35,802 nt of DNA, taken from positions 1-35,802 of the forward strand of contig QHYR01000042.1 of NCBI GenBank assembly GCA_003223315.1, read 5' to 3'. Each line of letters starts with the position of its first letter. The first letter of the stretch is position 1. The notes below the pieces were generated by a model. That model made no database searches, was not told the DNA's origin, and saw only the letters and a program-made list of their open reading frames with translations. Positions 16,689 to 25,100 of this stretch are shown here, one piece after another. The position numbers were made by a program, and so were the translations under genes. This DNA comes from Acidobacteriota bacterium (GTDB taxonomy: Bacteria; Acidobacteriota; Terriglobia; Acidiferrales; UBA7541).

Positions 16689-17540
16689 CTACTTCTGTTT
16701 GTTATTCTTCTGTTCTTTTTCACCCGCGACGGGGATGCTGATAAGGTTCACATACGAGATGGCCTCTGACGGCACGCAGATCTGTTCTTCCGATTCCTGG
16801 CTAGGAACCCAAACGAATTTGCTCGTCCCCAGCACAAAAGGCTTCGTATAGATCTTCGGATCATCCACCGTCACGGTCATCTCTAAATGGTTGTGGTCCA
16901 CGCGCGTATAGCGTTCTTCGAAAACGCCCTGCAAGCTGTGCGGATATCCGCGAGGATCGAGCCATTCCGAATCGTCGCTGCCGGTTGTATCGATCACCAG
17001 CGTGTTGTCCCCATCCCAGTGCCCCACCGAATATCCGTACCACGTGGGATCGGGTCCGCCCTTCGTGCCCACGTTCTTGGGAAGCGCTCGGCCGTCCATC
17101 CACGCTTCGCGCCAGACCCGATTGTACTGGTGCAAGACGACGATCTTATTGGGCATCGCCGAGAACGAGACCCCTCGGATTTCATTGACCGCGCTGCGCG
17201 GAACGCCAAAAGGATCACAGGTTTTCCATGGATCGTTCGCGTTCGCCCAGCCGTCTTTCTTCTCGGTCTTACGCATGCTGAAGAGCTTTTGCCCGAGCGG
17301 AGTCATCGGCGGCACTTCGCCCTTTTCCGCCTCCAGAGGCCCAGCCCAGACGCCGAGGACATCGTGCTTAGGAGCGGGTCCGCCCGTGCCGAGATTTTTG
17401 CTTAATACTGCAAACCTGCTGGCGGGGATACTCTGGCTCGGATCGTTTTTCGGGCGCTGTGCGTTTTGGGCCACGGCAACCGATGAAAAAACCAGGACGC
17501 CCACAATCAACGCAAGGCACGCTACTGGGCTGATTTTCAT
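16689..17540 (-). CDS. secreted PDLSGxW-related protein (copy 3, divergent)
   Basis: Exported protein of 283 residues, a distant member of the same family as 14273-15091 and 15700-16491. Signal peptide about 1-24 (ISPVACLALIVGVLVFSSVAVA/QN). The N-terminal block reads HDVLGVWAGP instead of PDLSGxW. The second block is kept: REAWMDGRALP, PTWYGYSVGHWDGDNTLVIDTTG, SEWLD, GYPHSLQGVFEERYTRVD, TVDDPKIYTKPF. A Lys/Gln-rich tail ends the protein. The start at 17540 is set by GGAG upstream and by the signal peptide; the frame is open further upstream without need. It follows the DUF6152 gene by 10 bases, so the two are one transcription unit. Confidence 0.78.
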   Translation of the reverse strand: MKISPVACLALIVGVLVFSSVAVAQNAQRPKNDPSQSIPASRFAVLSKNLGTGGPAPKHDVLGVWAGPLEAEKGEVPPMTPLGQKLFSMRKTEKKDGWANANDPWKTCDPFGVPRSAVNEIRGVSFSAMPNKIVVLHQYNRVWREAWMDGRALPKNVGTKGGPDPTWYGYSVGHWDGDNTLVIDTTGSDDSEWLDPRGYPHSLQGVFEERYTRVDHNHLEMTVTVDDPKIYTKPFVLGTSKFVWVPSQESEEQICVPSEAISYVNLISIPVAGEKEQKNNKQK

Positions 17541-17551
17541 GGGATACTCCT
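17518..17551 (-). repeat. ribosome-site plus leader repeat, copy A (34 bases)
   Basis: Covers ribosome site, start codon and first codons of the gene 17540-16689. It matches 17957-17990 at 32 of 34 positions, although the two genes encode unrelated mature proteins. Confidence 0.9.
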
Positions 17552-17979
17552 TATTTTTTGGACGGGGCCACAAATTGGCCGTCAACCTGTTGTCGGCCAA
17601 AGGGACCGTAGAGCGTCGAGCCATCGGCGAGCACGACCTTAGTCACAATCCCCACCTTCGCGCCAACTTTGGCTCTGTATATGTAAACCGTGATCATGTC
17701 CCCAGGCGTCACTGAATTCCTGGTCCAGCCAGCAAGGTAAAGCGAATTGAGACTGCCAGTTTCTCCAGCCCAATGTTCGACGTTGCCTTTGTCATCCTTC
17801 ACATCAAACGTAAGAAGAGTGTGAGGATTAGCCCACAAGACTTTGGTCACCATTGCTTGCTTCAAAACGACTTCTTTGGTCATGTCGTACGCTGCGCTCC
17901 CGTGATGTGCGAACAGCGGGATGCCTGCTGCGAGAACGGCCACTACCAAGGCAAAACACGCTACTGGCCTGATTTTCAT
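17551..17979 (-). CDS. secreted DUF6152-family protein (copy 2)
   Basis: Small exported protein of 142 residues, homologous to 15195-15599. Signal peptide about 1-24 (PVACFALVVAVLAAGIPLFA), mature start AHHGSAAYDM, then NPHTLLTFDVKDDKGNVEHW, a glycine turn, VTPGDMITVYIY and a final strand ending in a short basic tail. Function unknown. GGAG lies upstream of the ATG. The first 19 residues are nearly the same as those of the following PDLSGxW-related protein (MKIRPVACFAL versus MKISPVACLAL). Confidence 0.85.
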   Translation of the reverse strand: MKIRPVACFALVVAVLAAGIPLFAHHGSAAYDMTKEVVLKQAMVTKVLWANPHTLLTFDVKDDKGNVEHWAGETGSLNSLYLAGWTRNSVTPGDMITVYIYRAKVGAKVGIVTKVVLADGSTLYGPFGRQQVDGQFVAPSKK

Positions 17980-17990
17980 GGGGTACTCCT
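17957..17990 (-). repeat. ribosome-site plus leader repeat, copy B (34 bases)
   Basis: Ribosome site, start codon and leader of the DUF6152 gene. Differs from 17518-17551 at two positions only. Confidence 0.9.
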
Positions 17991-18411
17991 CAGTCGTACG
18001 AACGGTTACTGACCCACTTACTACTAAGACTGCTGGCTAGTGTCAAGCCTCACGCCGAAGGACAGCTCACCGGCCCTCATGCCGCTAGACCCAGCAAGGT
18101 GGAGCAGAACCCGATACTGGCCCTCCGCCTCGTTCAAGTAGGAAACTATCTCTGCAGCTCGAAGCGTCTGGCGTCGTCTACGATAAATGTCCGTCTTGCT
18201 GCCGTACGTCGCGTCGCATATTAAGCCGCCGACAGCGGCTTACTTAGCCCCGATCCGGCCGCCAGCATTCGCCGGGTGAAGGGTGCCAAGAATTTCGGTG
18301 TACGCCTGGGAAACTGGCTCACCGCTAACCAAGGTAAAGCGCAGCTTGCGCGGCAGGGATTAGGAACCGGGCGCACTCAAAACCATAGTTCGTTCCTGCT
18401 GCGGAGTTGAA
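17991..18411. other. intergenic region within the minus-strand module, about 420 bases
   Basis: Separates the Ig-like partner gene from the DUF6152 gene on the minus strand. A minus-strand reading frame from an ATG at 18386 to a stop at 18240-18242 encodes 48 codons, but a TAA interrupts it after eight. The part after that (LRFTLVSGEPVSQAYTEILG) looks protein-like, so it may be the tail of a lost gene. It ends in the hairpin at 18222-18242. A promoter for the DUF6152 gene is expected near 17991-18100 but was not identified. Confidence 0.45.
18222..18242 (-). terminator. perfect hairpin, terminator-like
   Basis: Eight-base perfect stem TAAGCCGC (18222-18229) with GCGGCTTA (18235-18242) and a five-base loop. 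Read on the minus strand it begins at the TAA of the short frame described in this gap. No T-run follows, so termination would be weak. Confidence 0.4.
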
Positions 18412-19338
18412 CTATTGGCTGCCACTTGCCCGGGCGGCGCTGACAGAAACATTCACTTTCGCGTTTGACCAGCAGCACTGAAACCCACCACCGCCTTGTC
18501 CCGTGGAATCAAAAGCCTGGATGCTGAGAACATACTGACCGGGCTCGCTGAATGTCGCTGTTGTCGTGGCTTTGCCGTAAAAAACCGTCCCCGGCGGCGG
18601 AGATTTTAGCGCGGCTAGTTTCTCCACCTTAGGCATCTCCTCTTCAAACTGCACTGCGCCTGCGTTTGGTCCGCGGAATAGCGTCCAATGGACGGTCACA
18701 GGCTGGCGTTCACGCGGCTCGGATCGGCTGACTCCACCGGCTGGCGGGGTTGACGGTAATGCAGGAGACTTGGCGTCGTCCGCCACCCAAACCGTGAGTG
18801 GGAACGGCGTACCGGCTGTCGCCGTGATCGATTCGGACTGACTAATGGGGCCATTCACAAAAGGACCATCCTCACTGAATCCGATGTACGCTGGAGTATC
18901 GCCGGTCGCATCGATAAACGGCGCAATTCGCCACAGAGGTGCGATGTTCACCGGGATCGAGGTCGTCGCGCTGTTCACCGCCAGTGTCCAGGTGAACGAT
19001 TTATCTCCGAAGTCCTTGGGCACATTTATCGTGAATAGTCCCCACCCTCGGCCAGGAAGAAAATGAGTGGGCTGGCCGTGGTCCGGACCGCCAGGCTCAA
19101 TATGGTTGTTGGGGCCAATCGGAATATCCAGCGACTCCTTGAGATTCCGATTGAAATAGCCGACCAGAATGCTATAGGTGCCGTCTGGATTCGGAAACCA
19201 TCCCTCGAACGCGCCCGTAAGGCTGGCGCGCGCATTATGCGTTGGCTCCATTGGCAACTGCTGGCCCCCGGCCCCTCCGCACGTTGCGAGCAGCAGCGCA
19301 AACGCCGCGCCTACCAATACCCACCCTCGTATTTGCAT
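18412..19338 (-). CDS. secreted Ig-like partner protein of the heme-copper monooxygenase (copy 2)
   Basis: Exported protein of 308 residues, homologous to 13090-13977. The leader (WVLVGAAFALLLATC) could be a lipoprotein signal with C20, but Thr before the Cys is atypical. The conserved block at about 44-117 (FEGWFPNPDGTYSI, GYFNRNLKESL, GQPTHFLPGR, VPKDFGDKSFTWTL) matches copy 1. The C terminus has an Ig/PKD-like strand set (EPGQYVLSIQAFDSTGQGGGG) with an unusual paired cysteine (QCCWSNAKVNVSV). GAGGGG lies upstream of the ATG. It follows the second heme-copper monooxygenase by 98 bases, so the gene pair is the same as at 11747-13977 but without the overlap. Confidence 0.8.
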   Translation of the reverse strand: MQIRGWVLVGAAFALLLATCGGAGGQQLPMEPTHNARASLTGAFEGWFPNPDGTYSILVGYFNRNLKESLDIPIGPNNHIEPGGPDHGQPTHFLPGRGWGLFTINVPKDFGDKSFTWTLAVNSATTSIPVNIAPLWRIAPFIDATGDTPAYIGFSEDGPFVNGPISQSESITATAGTPFPLTVWVADDAKSPALPSTPPAGGVSRSEPRERQPVTVHWTLFRGPNAGAVQFEEEMPKVEKLAALKSPPPGTVFYGKATTTATFSEPGQYVLSIQAFDSTGQGGGGFQCCWSNAKVNVSVSAARASGSQ

Positions 19339-19436
19339 AAAAAAATCCCCTCACAAAAAAATAAGGAAGGGATTGCTCTGTGCGGGCAACCTCTCCCTCG
19401 CTTACGCGATTCGTGTTGTGTGGCGTCGAGGACCCG

Positions 19437-20837
19437 CTATCGAAGAGGTTCGCCTCCCTCACCATGCCCTTGCTTGTGCTTCGCAGCCCATTCGGTGTAG
19501 TCATCCTCGCTCATATAGGTCACATTCACCCAAGCATGCGCCATCTCGTCAACGGTCCGGTCTCCGTAGCCAACCCACTCGTTCGGATTCGGATTGTTGC
19601 GATTTTCGTTCGTGTTGTCGTGCCATGCCTTGATGTGAATCACCGTGCCCTTGGGCAGAACCGGAGCTGCATCATCAGCGTAAATATAATTCGTCATCCA
19701 GTTGAAGGTGAAATTGCCCACATAGCTGAGCTTCTGTGTGGTGCCGTCAGGCAAAATCGCGTCCATAGACATCGCCTTGCCGCGGAGATGCATGTGAGGC
19801 TGGAAGTTCTCAAGCCGTGCAGGAGCCTTCAACACATGGAAGCCTTCGCTTTCTTCAATTGAATTGGGCGGAATGTCGAGAACCGGCAAACCGTCCGGCC
19901 CCCTCCGGCCCGTCCCAAGTAAAGCGAGATACGTCCGGTACTTGGGAGTCTCTCCCTTGGGATAGAGGTAGACAGCCAGTTGTGCGTGACCGGTTACGTC
20001 GTGGTCAGTCGAATGCGTGTGGTATTCCCAACGAATCTTGGCGCCCGGCATGAGCAGTTTTCCCGCATCTTGGCGGTAGATGTCATAGTTCTTGCCAACG
20101 GCCCATTCCATCAAAAGGCCGCCCGTTAGAGGGAAAACAGCTTCTTTGGCAACCGGTACCTGCGCCGACGGTGCATTGGTTTCGTCTTGATAGAGGCTGG
20201 CGAGAACGTGGTGGAACACCTTGCGTGCTTCCGGATTTGACGGCCGCATCTCGACAGCCTGCACCCAGCGAGGCTCGGTCACCCCAACGTCAGAGATCGG
20301 CCGATCCCACTGGTCCTGATAATTCGCCTTCATCGTGTAGTCCGGCCCATTCAGCACCAAGTCCGGCTGCCGTCCGAAAACCTTTGCCAGCTTCCACCCG
20401 TCATCGGCCTGCCAAACTTTCGCCGCAGGCATATCCTTCGGGTCGCCTTGCGGAGCGCCGGCGTCGACCCACTTGACGATCGTGGCGATCTGCTCGTCGC
20501 TCAGCGACATGTCGTTCGCGAAATGCTGGATGCCTACCGTCCTATCGAGGAACCAGGGCGGCATCGAGCGCTGCAAAACGCGCACCTTGATGTCTCTCGC
20601 CCAAGGACGCGCATCCTGGTAGGTCAACAATGACATGGGCGCGATCTGCCCGGGCCGGTGGCAGTCCTGGCATTTTTCCTGCAAAACCGGTGCGATGTCC
20701 TTCGAAAACGTCACCGGCTTGCTCTTGTCCTGTCCGTCTGCGCGCAGTGCGCTTGAAAGGATCAGAAAAGCACTCAGAACCAGCGCGCAGACTCCCATAT
20801 TCCGCCACGTGCTGAGCCGAGAATTCATATTCGCCAT
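19437..20837 (-). CDS. c-type heme domain fused to PHM-like copper monooxygenase (copy 2)
   Basis: Exported fusion of 466 residues counted from the ATG at 20837. Other starts are 20828 and a GTG at 20879, and none has a strong ribosome site. The signal anchor is about residues 12-33. Heme site CQDCH (C56, C59, H60) with MPPW Met (M92). Candidate copper ligands: H209/H210 (VFHHVL), the HTH pair H273/H275, H348/H350 (PHMHLRGK) and M432 (VDEMA). The heme domain is highly similar to copy 1, with a long identical run around SLLTYQDARPWARDIK. The expected reaction is C-H hydroxylation with O2. It is first in the minus-strand module, 131 bases after the TetR gene, so the regulator may be co-transcribed. 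Confidence 0.87.
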   Translation of the reverse strand: MANMNSRLSTWRNMGVCALVLSAFLILSSALRADGQDKSKPVTFSKDIAPVLQEKCQDCHRPGQIAPMSLLTYQDARPWARDIKVRVLQRSMPPWFLDRTVGIQHFANDMSLSDEQIATIVKWVDAGAPQGDPKDMPAAKVWQADDGWKLAKVFGRQPDLVLNGPDYTMKANYQDQWDRPISDVGVTEPRWVQAVEMRPSNPEARKVFHHVLASLYQDETNAPSAQVPVAKEAVFPLTGGLLMEWAVGKNYDIYRQDAGKLLMPGAKIRWEYHTHSTDHDVTGHAQLAVYLYPKGETPKYRTYLALLGTGRRGPDGLPVLDIPPNSIEESEGFHVLKAPARLENFQPHMHLRGKAMSMDAILPDGTTQKLSYVGNFTFNWMTNYIYADDAAPVLPKGTVIHIKAWHDNTNENRNNPNPNEWVGYGDRTVDEMAHAWVNVTYMSEDDYTEWAAKHKQGHGEGGEPLR

Positions 20838-20968
20838 GGCCTGCTCGCTTTCGCCGCCAAAGGAATTCTTGTTAGTCACGAGACATTCGAATCCTACACC
20901 GCCTCCTCCAAGAATTCAATAGTCGCAAACAAATGTAAGTATATCTTTCCATACCTTGGTTCCCATCG

Positions 20969-21679
20969 TCACGGTTGGACGGCGCGCAAGAAAAACTCCA
21001 CAGCGCCGCGCACACGCTCGCTCAAACTGTGGGAACGTAGCAGATCGACAGCCCAACGGCGGACGACATTGTTGCAAAGCGCTTGCAGAAATTCGGCGAG
21101 ATGATCGGCGGGAAAGGCCCGAGTAATCTCCCCGCGTTTCTGCCCTTCAAGAAGAAGCTCTTGCAACAACTTGTTTGCGATTTCCCCGGCCTGCCGCACC
21201 TCGGGCGAACGCACCGGATCCATCACCCCCGACAGCACCACGGCCCGCCAAAGTGGCCGATCCGACTCCGCTTTTTTAGCCAGTACCCGATACCTCTCGT
21301 GCAACCGCTCGGCGGTCGAAGCGTTTCTTGAGAGTTCCTCCTCAAGGCGCTCCTTGGCGCAGGCAAACCCGCGCAGACCAACGTCGTGGAGGACGGCGTC
21401 CTTCGTCGGAAAATACCGGAAGAAAGTTGGTTGGCTTATCTCCAGAATCTCAACGATATCGTCGATTCGAGTGTTTTCGTATCCCCGCTCGCGGAATAGA
21501 CGAATCGAAGTATCGATGATCTGCTGTCGCAGACGCGCCTTCTTGCGCTCGCGAAGACCTGTGACCTCCCCGTTCCGCACCCCCGGGAGAGTCCGGACAA
21601 GCTGACCAGCTTTTGCCGACGGTTCGTGCCCTCGTCGAGCATTGCGAACAGCTCTGGGGGATGAATTATTGCGAGCCAT
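20969..21679 (-). CDS. TetR-family transcriptional regulator
   Basis: DNA-binding repressor-type protein of 236 residues. The N-terminal extension of about 40 residues is basic and probably disordered. The helix-turn-helix domain follows at about 42-100 (RQQIIDTSIRLFRERGYENT, IDDIVEILEISQPTFFRYFPTKDAVL). The C-terminal ligand domain is helical (LLQELLLEGQKRGEITRAF, FLQALCNNVVRRW). AGGAGG lies 10 bases before the ATG. It is divergent from the TonB-dependent receptor and upstream of the second heme-copper module, so it is well placed to control both in response to a small ligand. That is inference from position. Confidence 0.93.
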   Translation of the reverse strand: MARNNSSPRAVRNARRGHEPSAKAGQLVRTLPGVRNGEVTGLRERKKARLRQQIIDTSIRLFRERGYENTRIDDIVEILEISQPTFFRYFPTKDAVLHDVGLRGFACAKERLEEELSRNASTAERLHERYRVLAKKAESDRPLWRAVVLSGVMDPVRSPEVRQAGEIANKLLQELLLEGQKRGEITRAFPADHLAEFLQALCNNVVRRWAVDLLRSHSLSERVRGAVEFFLRAVQP

Positions 21680-22142
21680 TACTCATCGTCCTCCTAGGTA
21701 GGTCGAGTGCCACCCTGCTTTCAGCTTTTACTCACGCGATACCCTACTGTACCACGATAGTCACTCACGCGCGGGAGCCGGAGCGGAGGGCATCCCCGTT
21801 GTTCGCTTGTGATCGGGCCAACCGCACGACTTTGATTTTGAACCTGAAACCAAGGTCTCCATGGTCGTCCGATGGGTCGTAGAATCCCCTATTGACGTTG
21901 GTAGCTATCATGTGTTAGAGGCTATTCTAATTTTGGGCCCGACCTAGGAAATTTGCAACAAATCGAATGTTGCCTTCAAGTGCCAACCCGATTGGGCGGA
22001 AATGGTTGACAGGCATACCACTGGAAAAAGGCCACCGCCCGCGCCACCCGTGAGTGGCAAGGACTTCCAAAGCAAAGAGGTGAACAATTATCCAGAGTTG
22101 AACGGATCGCAGAAGTGACGAACGAAGCGAATGGGAGGGATC
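21680..22142. other. divergent intergenic region between TetR and receptor genes, about 460 bases
   Basis: Expected to hold the TetR promoter, the receptor promoter and operator sites. It contains a direct repeat of ACTCACGCG (21730-21738 and 21763-21771). TTGACG (21892-21897) has only a poor -10 match (TTAGAG) downstream. No coding sequence is supported. Confidence 0.5.
21730..21771. promoter_or_regulatory. direct repeat, possible operator
   Basis: Two copies of ACTCACGCG spaced 33 bases start to start, about three helix turns, lie some 50 bases upstream of the TetR start. TetR sites are usually inverted repeats, so assignment to this regulator is tentative. Confidence 0.25.
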
Positions 22143-25100
22143 ATGAGAATGCGGCGCACGTTGAAAGTGCTGGTTCCTTTTTTAGTTCTGTTGTTCACGG
22201 CTCTGCCCGGATTTGCGCAAGTCGACTACTCGACCGCCACTCTACAGGGCACTGTGCTTGATGCTCAGGGTGGAGTGATTCCCGGGGCCGTGGTGGCGAT
22301 CCGCAATACCGCCATCGGGCTCACCAAAACCCAGCAATCGGGCGCGGATGGTACCTATAACTTTCCGCTGCTGCCGGTTGGCACGTATCGGGTGGAGGTC
22401 ACGGCGCCCGGTTTCAATACGGCCGTCGCGAGCAATGTCGTTCTGTCGGTCGGGCAGGCGACTATAGAGGATCTGCACCTCAGGGTAGGTGAGACCACGA
22501 CCACGGTGGAGGTGAGGAGCGCGACGCCACTTATTGCCACCGAACAGTCGCAGCAGGCTAACGAAATCAACCTGAACCAAGTGCAAGAACTCCCCAACGT
22601 GAACCACACGTTTGATACTTATGTCCTCACCCTGCCCGGCATCGTCAACATACAGGCGATACGCGATTCCGGTTCGCAGCGTGGTGGCGGGGCCTTCCGG
22701 TACAACGCATTCACGACCTCGGGCGGGAACGGCCGGGGCGGCCTGGTGACGATCGATGGGGGTGAGAACGACTCTGGCGATGGTATCAGCCGCACGTATC
22801 ATCTCCCCATCGACGCCATTCAGGAATTCCAAGTGAACCGCAACGGCTACAACGCCGAATACGGCTTCAGCTACGACGAAGCCGTCAGCATCGTCACCAA
22901 GGGTGGAACGAACGCGTACCATGGCTCGGTCTTCGGCACGTTCCGTGACCAGGCTACGGACGCCCATCAGTATTTCCAGCCGCTGACTCCCAGCGGAGGA
23001 AAGTATTTTGACCAGGAATTTCACGCGGGTGCCAGCTTGGGCGGGCCTGTGGTGAAGAATAAGCTCTTCTTCTTCCTAGCTTACGAGGGCTATCAGAACG
23101 CCTTCGAGACCTCTAGAACTTTCATCAATTCGCTGTATTCTCCGGGCATTACACAAGGTCAACGGGCATACATCAACCAACTTAACAGCTCCGGAGGGTC
23201 TTGCGGCCCTGAAACGTGCGCTGCTCTTGCTGCAAACCTGACCGGCGCACTGAATCCCTCGAACAGCGCGGTTGTAAATAACCTGATCGGTGCGCCCGGG
23301 AACGCTCTTGGTTTTCCGAGTCAGAGCGGTGCTTTTACGAATAAGGATACCTGGCACGACGCAGTGGTGCGGCTCGATTGGCAGCCCAACGCGAACGACA
23401 GCTTTGTGTTCAGAGGCCTGCTTGAGCGCCAAGACGATCCGGGGGCCTATGGCGGGGCGAGCGGGGAATACCTGCAAAATGCTACCACTCCTCCAAACGC
23501 GGCCACTAGTCTCACAAACCGTGACTACGAGATGATCGTGAGCTGGAATCACATCTTTAGCCCCACACTCTTCAACGCCTTTCGATTCCAAATGATTCCA
23601 GAGTATTTAGTAAACAGGCCGACGATTCCCTCCCAGAAGGGAGACATCGTTCCGTACAATATAATCCAACCCTACGGAAGTTTCGGAGCTACCCTCGGTC
23701 CGGGACCCGGATACTTCTCGAACGAGAAGCGCTATCAGTTCGAAGACAGCACTTCGTGGACGCATGGAAAGCACAGCTTCAAGTTTGGGCTGTCGTATCG
23801 GCCGGCGAAGTACTTCCGCAACAGTCCACTCTACTCCAACTCGCAGATCGTCTATTTGTCAAACTTGTTCAATCTTTACGGCTTGGGCGGTCCCCAATGC
23901 GCCCCCTTTGCGAGTATCCAGCAGTCGCCTGTTTTGAGCACACCATGCGGCGGTACTGCTCTTGGCCCTTATACCCCGCCTCTGAGTGCCACTGACCTCA
24001 GTGCGATTTCCTCGTTCAACAATGCTGCGCCGGGCAACGCAGCCCTCTTTAGAGGAGCTGCGTTAACTTCCCTTCAGGCGTTTAGCGGCGTGGTGCCCAT
24101 TCAGTTCCGTACGTCGTTCGGCAGCGGGCAATGGAGCGCCTGGGGCCATTACGGCGGCATATACGCGCAGGATACCTGGAAGATCACCCCCAGGCTTACC
24201 GTCAGTCCCGGCGTGCGCTTTGACGTGAACGCCGAACCCTTTCCAACCGGGGGTAGCCTACCTCTGTGCGAACCGGTCGCCCCGACCCTGGCCTCGGTTA
24301 AGATGGCCACAAGCGACACCTCCTGCACACAGGGAAACATCCGCACATTCCAGATCAATCCCACAAGCAACCATACCAACTACGTCTCTCCGCGGCTCGG
24401 CGTGGCTTTTGATCTTACTGGCGACGCGAAGACCGTGCTCCGCGCTAGTGGTGGTGCGTTCGTGGGCGCATCGGAATTGCCGGTGATCTTCTATTCCAAC
24501 ACGTACAACCCTAATAGCCAGTACCTCACCCAGGAAGAAGTCACGTACGGGGACCAGTCGTACTTCAATTTGATAACCACTGCTACGAAGAATGGGCATC
24601 TGCCAGTGCTTCCGCCGACCGCGGCGGATTTCACAAACTCAGGCTTGATCATCGGGCCGGGCCAGCCCCACGGCGTCTTCATTACGGTGGGCGATCACCC
24701 CTGCGGCGGGAACGATATTTTTGGCTGCGGCGCCTACCGGAGCACCTACTCGACTCAAGCCAGCATCAGCATCCAGCGGCAGCTATGGACCAATATGTCT
24801 CTCGAGGTGGGATACGTCTTCCAGCGCACCTTCCACCTCCAGGACCCGCTGGAGACGAACTTTCAACAGGCGACCGACCCCACGACCGGGGCTCCGCTCA
24901 TCGATCCGTTCCTCGGTCCGATGCTGGTGCCCAAAGACGTCAACGTGGAAACAGGTACGCTCTATTGCTCGTGCGGCGATGCTACTTACCACGCTTTGAC
25001 GACTAGCTTTAAACGGCAGTTCGCCAATAACTTCCAGTTCCAGATAAACTACACTTACTCGAGAGCTACGGACGACGTGCTTGATTTCTCCTCGTTCAAT

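Noticed and set aside
11747-20837. Idea that the head-to-head modules are the ends of a composite transposon
   Set aside because: No transposase, no terminal inverted repeats at base level and no target duplication seen; similarity is at protein level with gene-order changes.
22242-23024. Minus-strand frame of 260 codons inside the first receptor gene
   Set aside because: Overlaps the regulatory-like and plug domains of the receptor completely and has no recognisable features.
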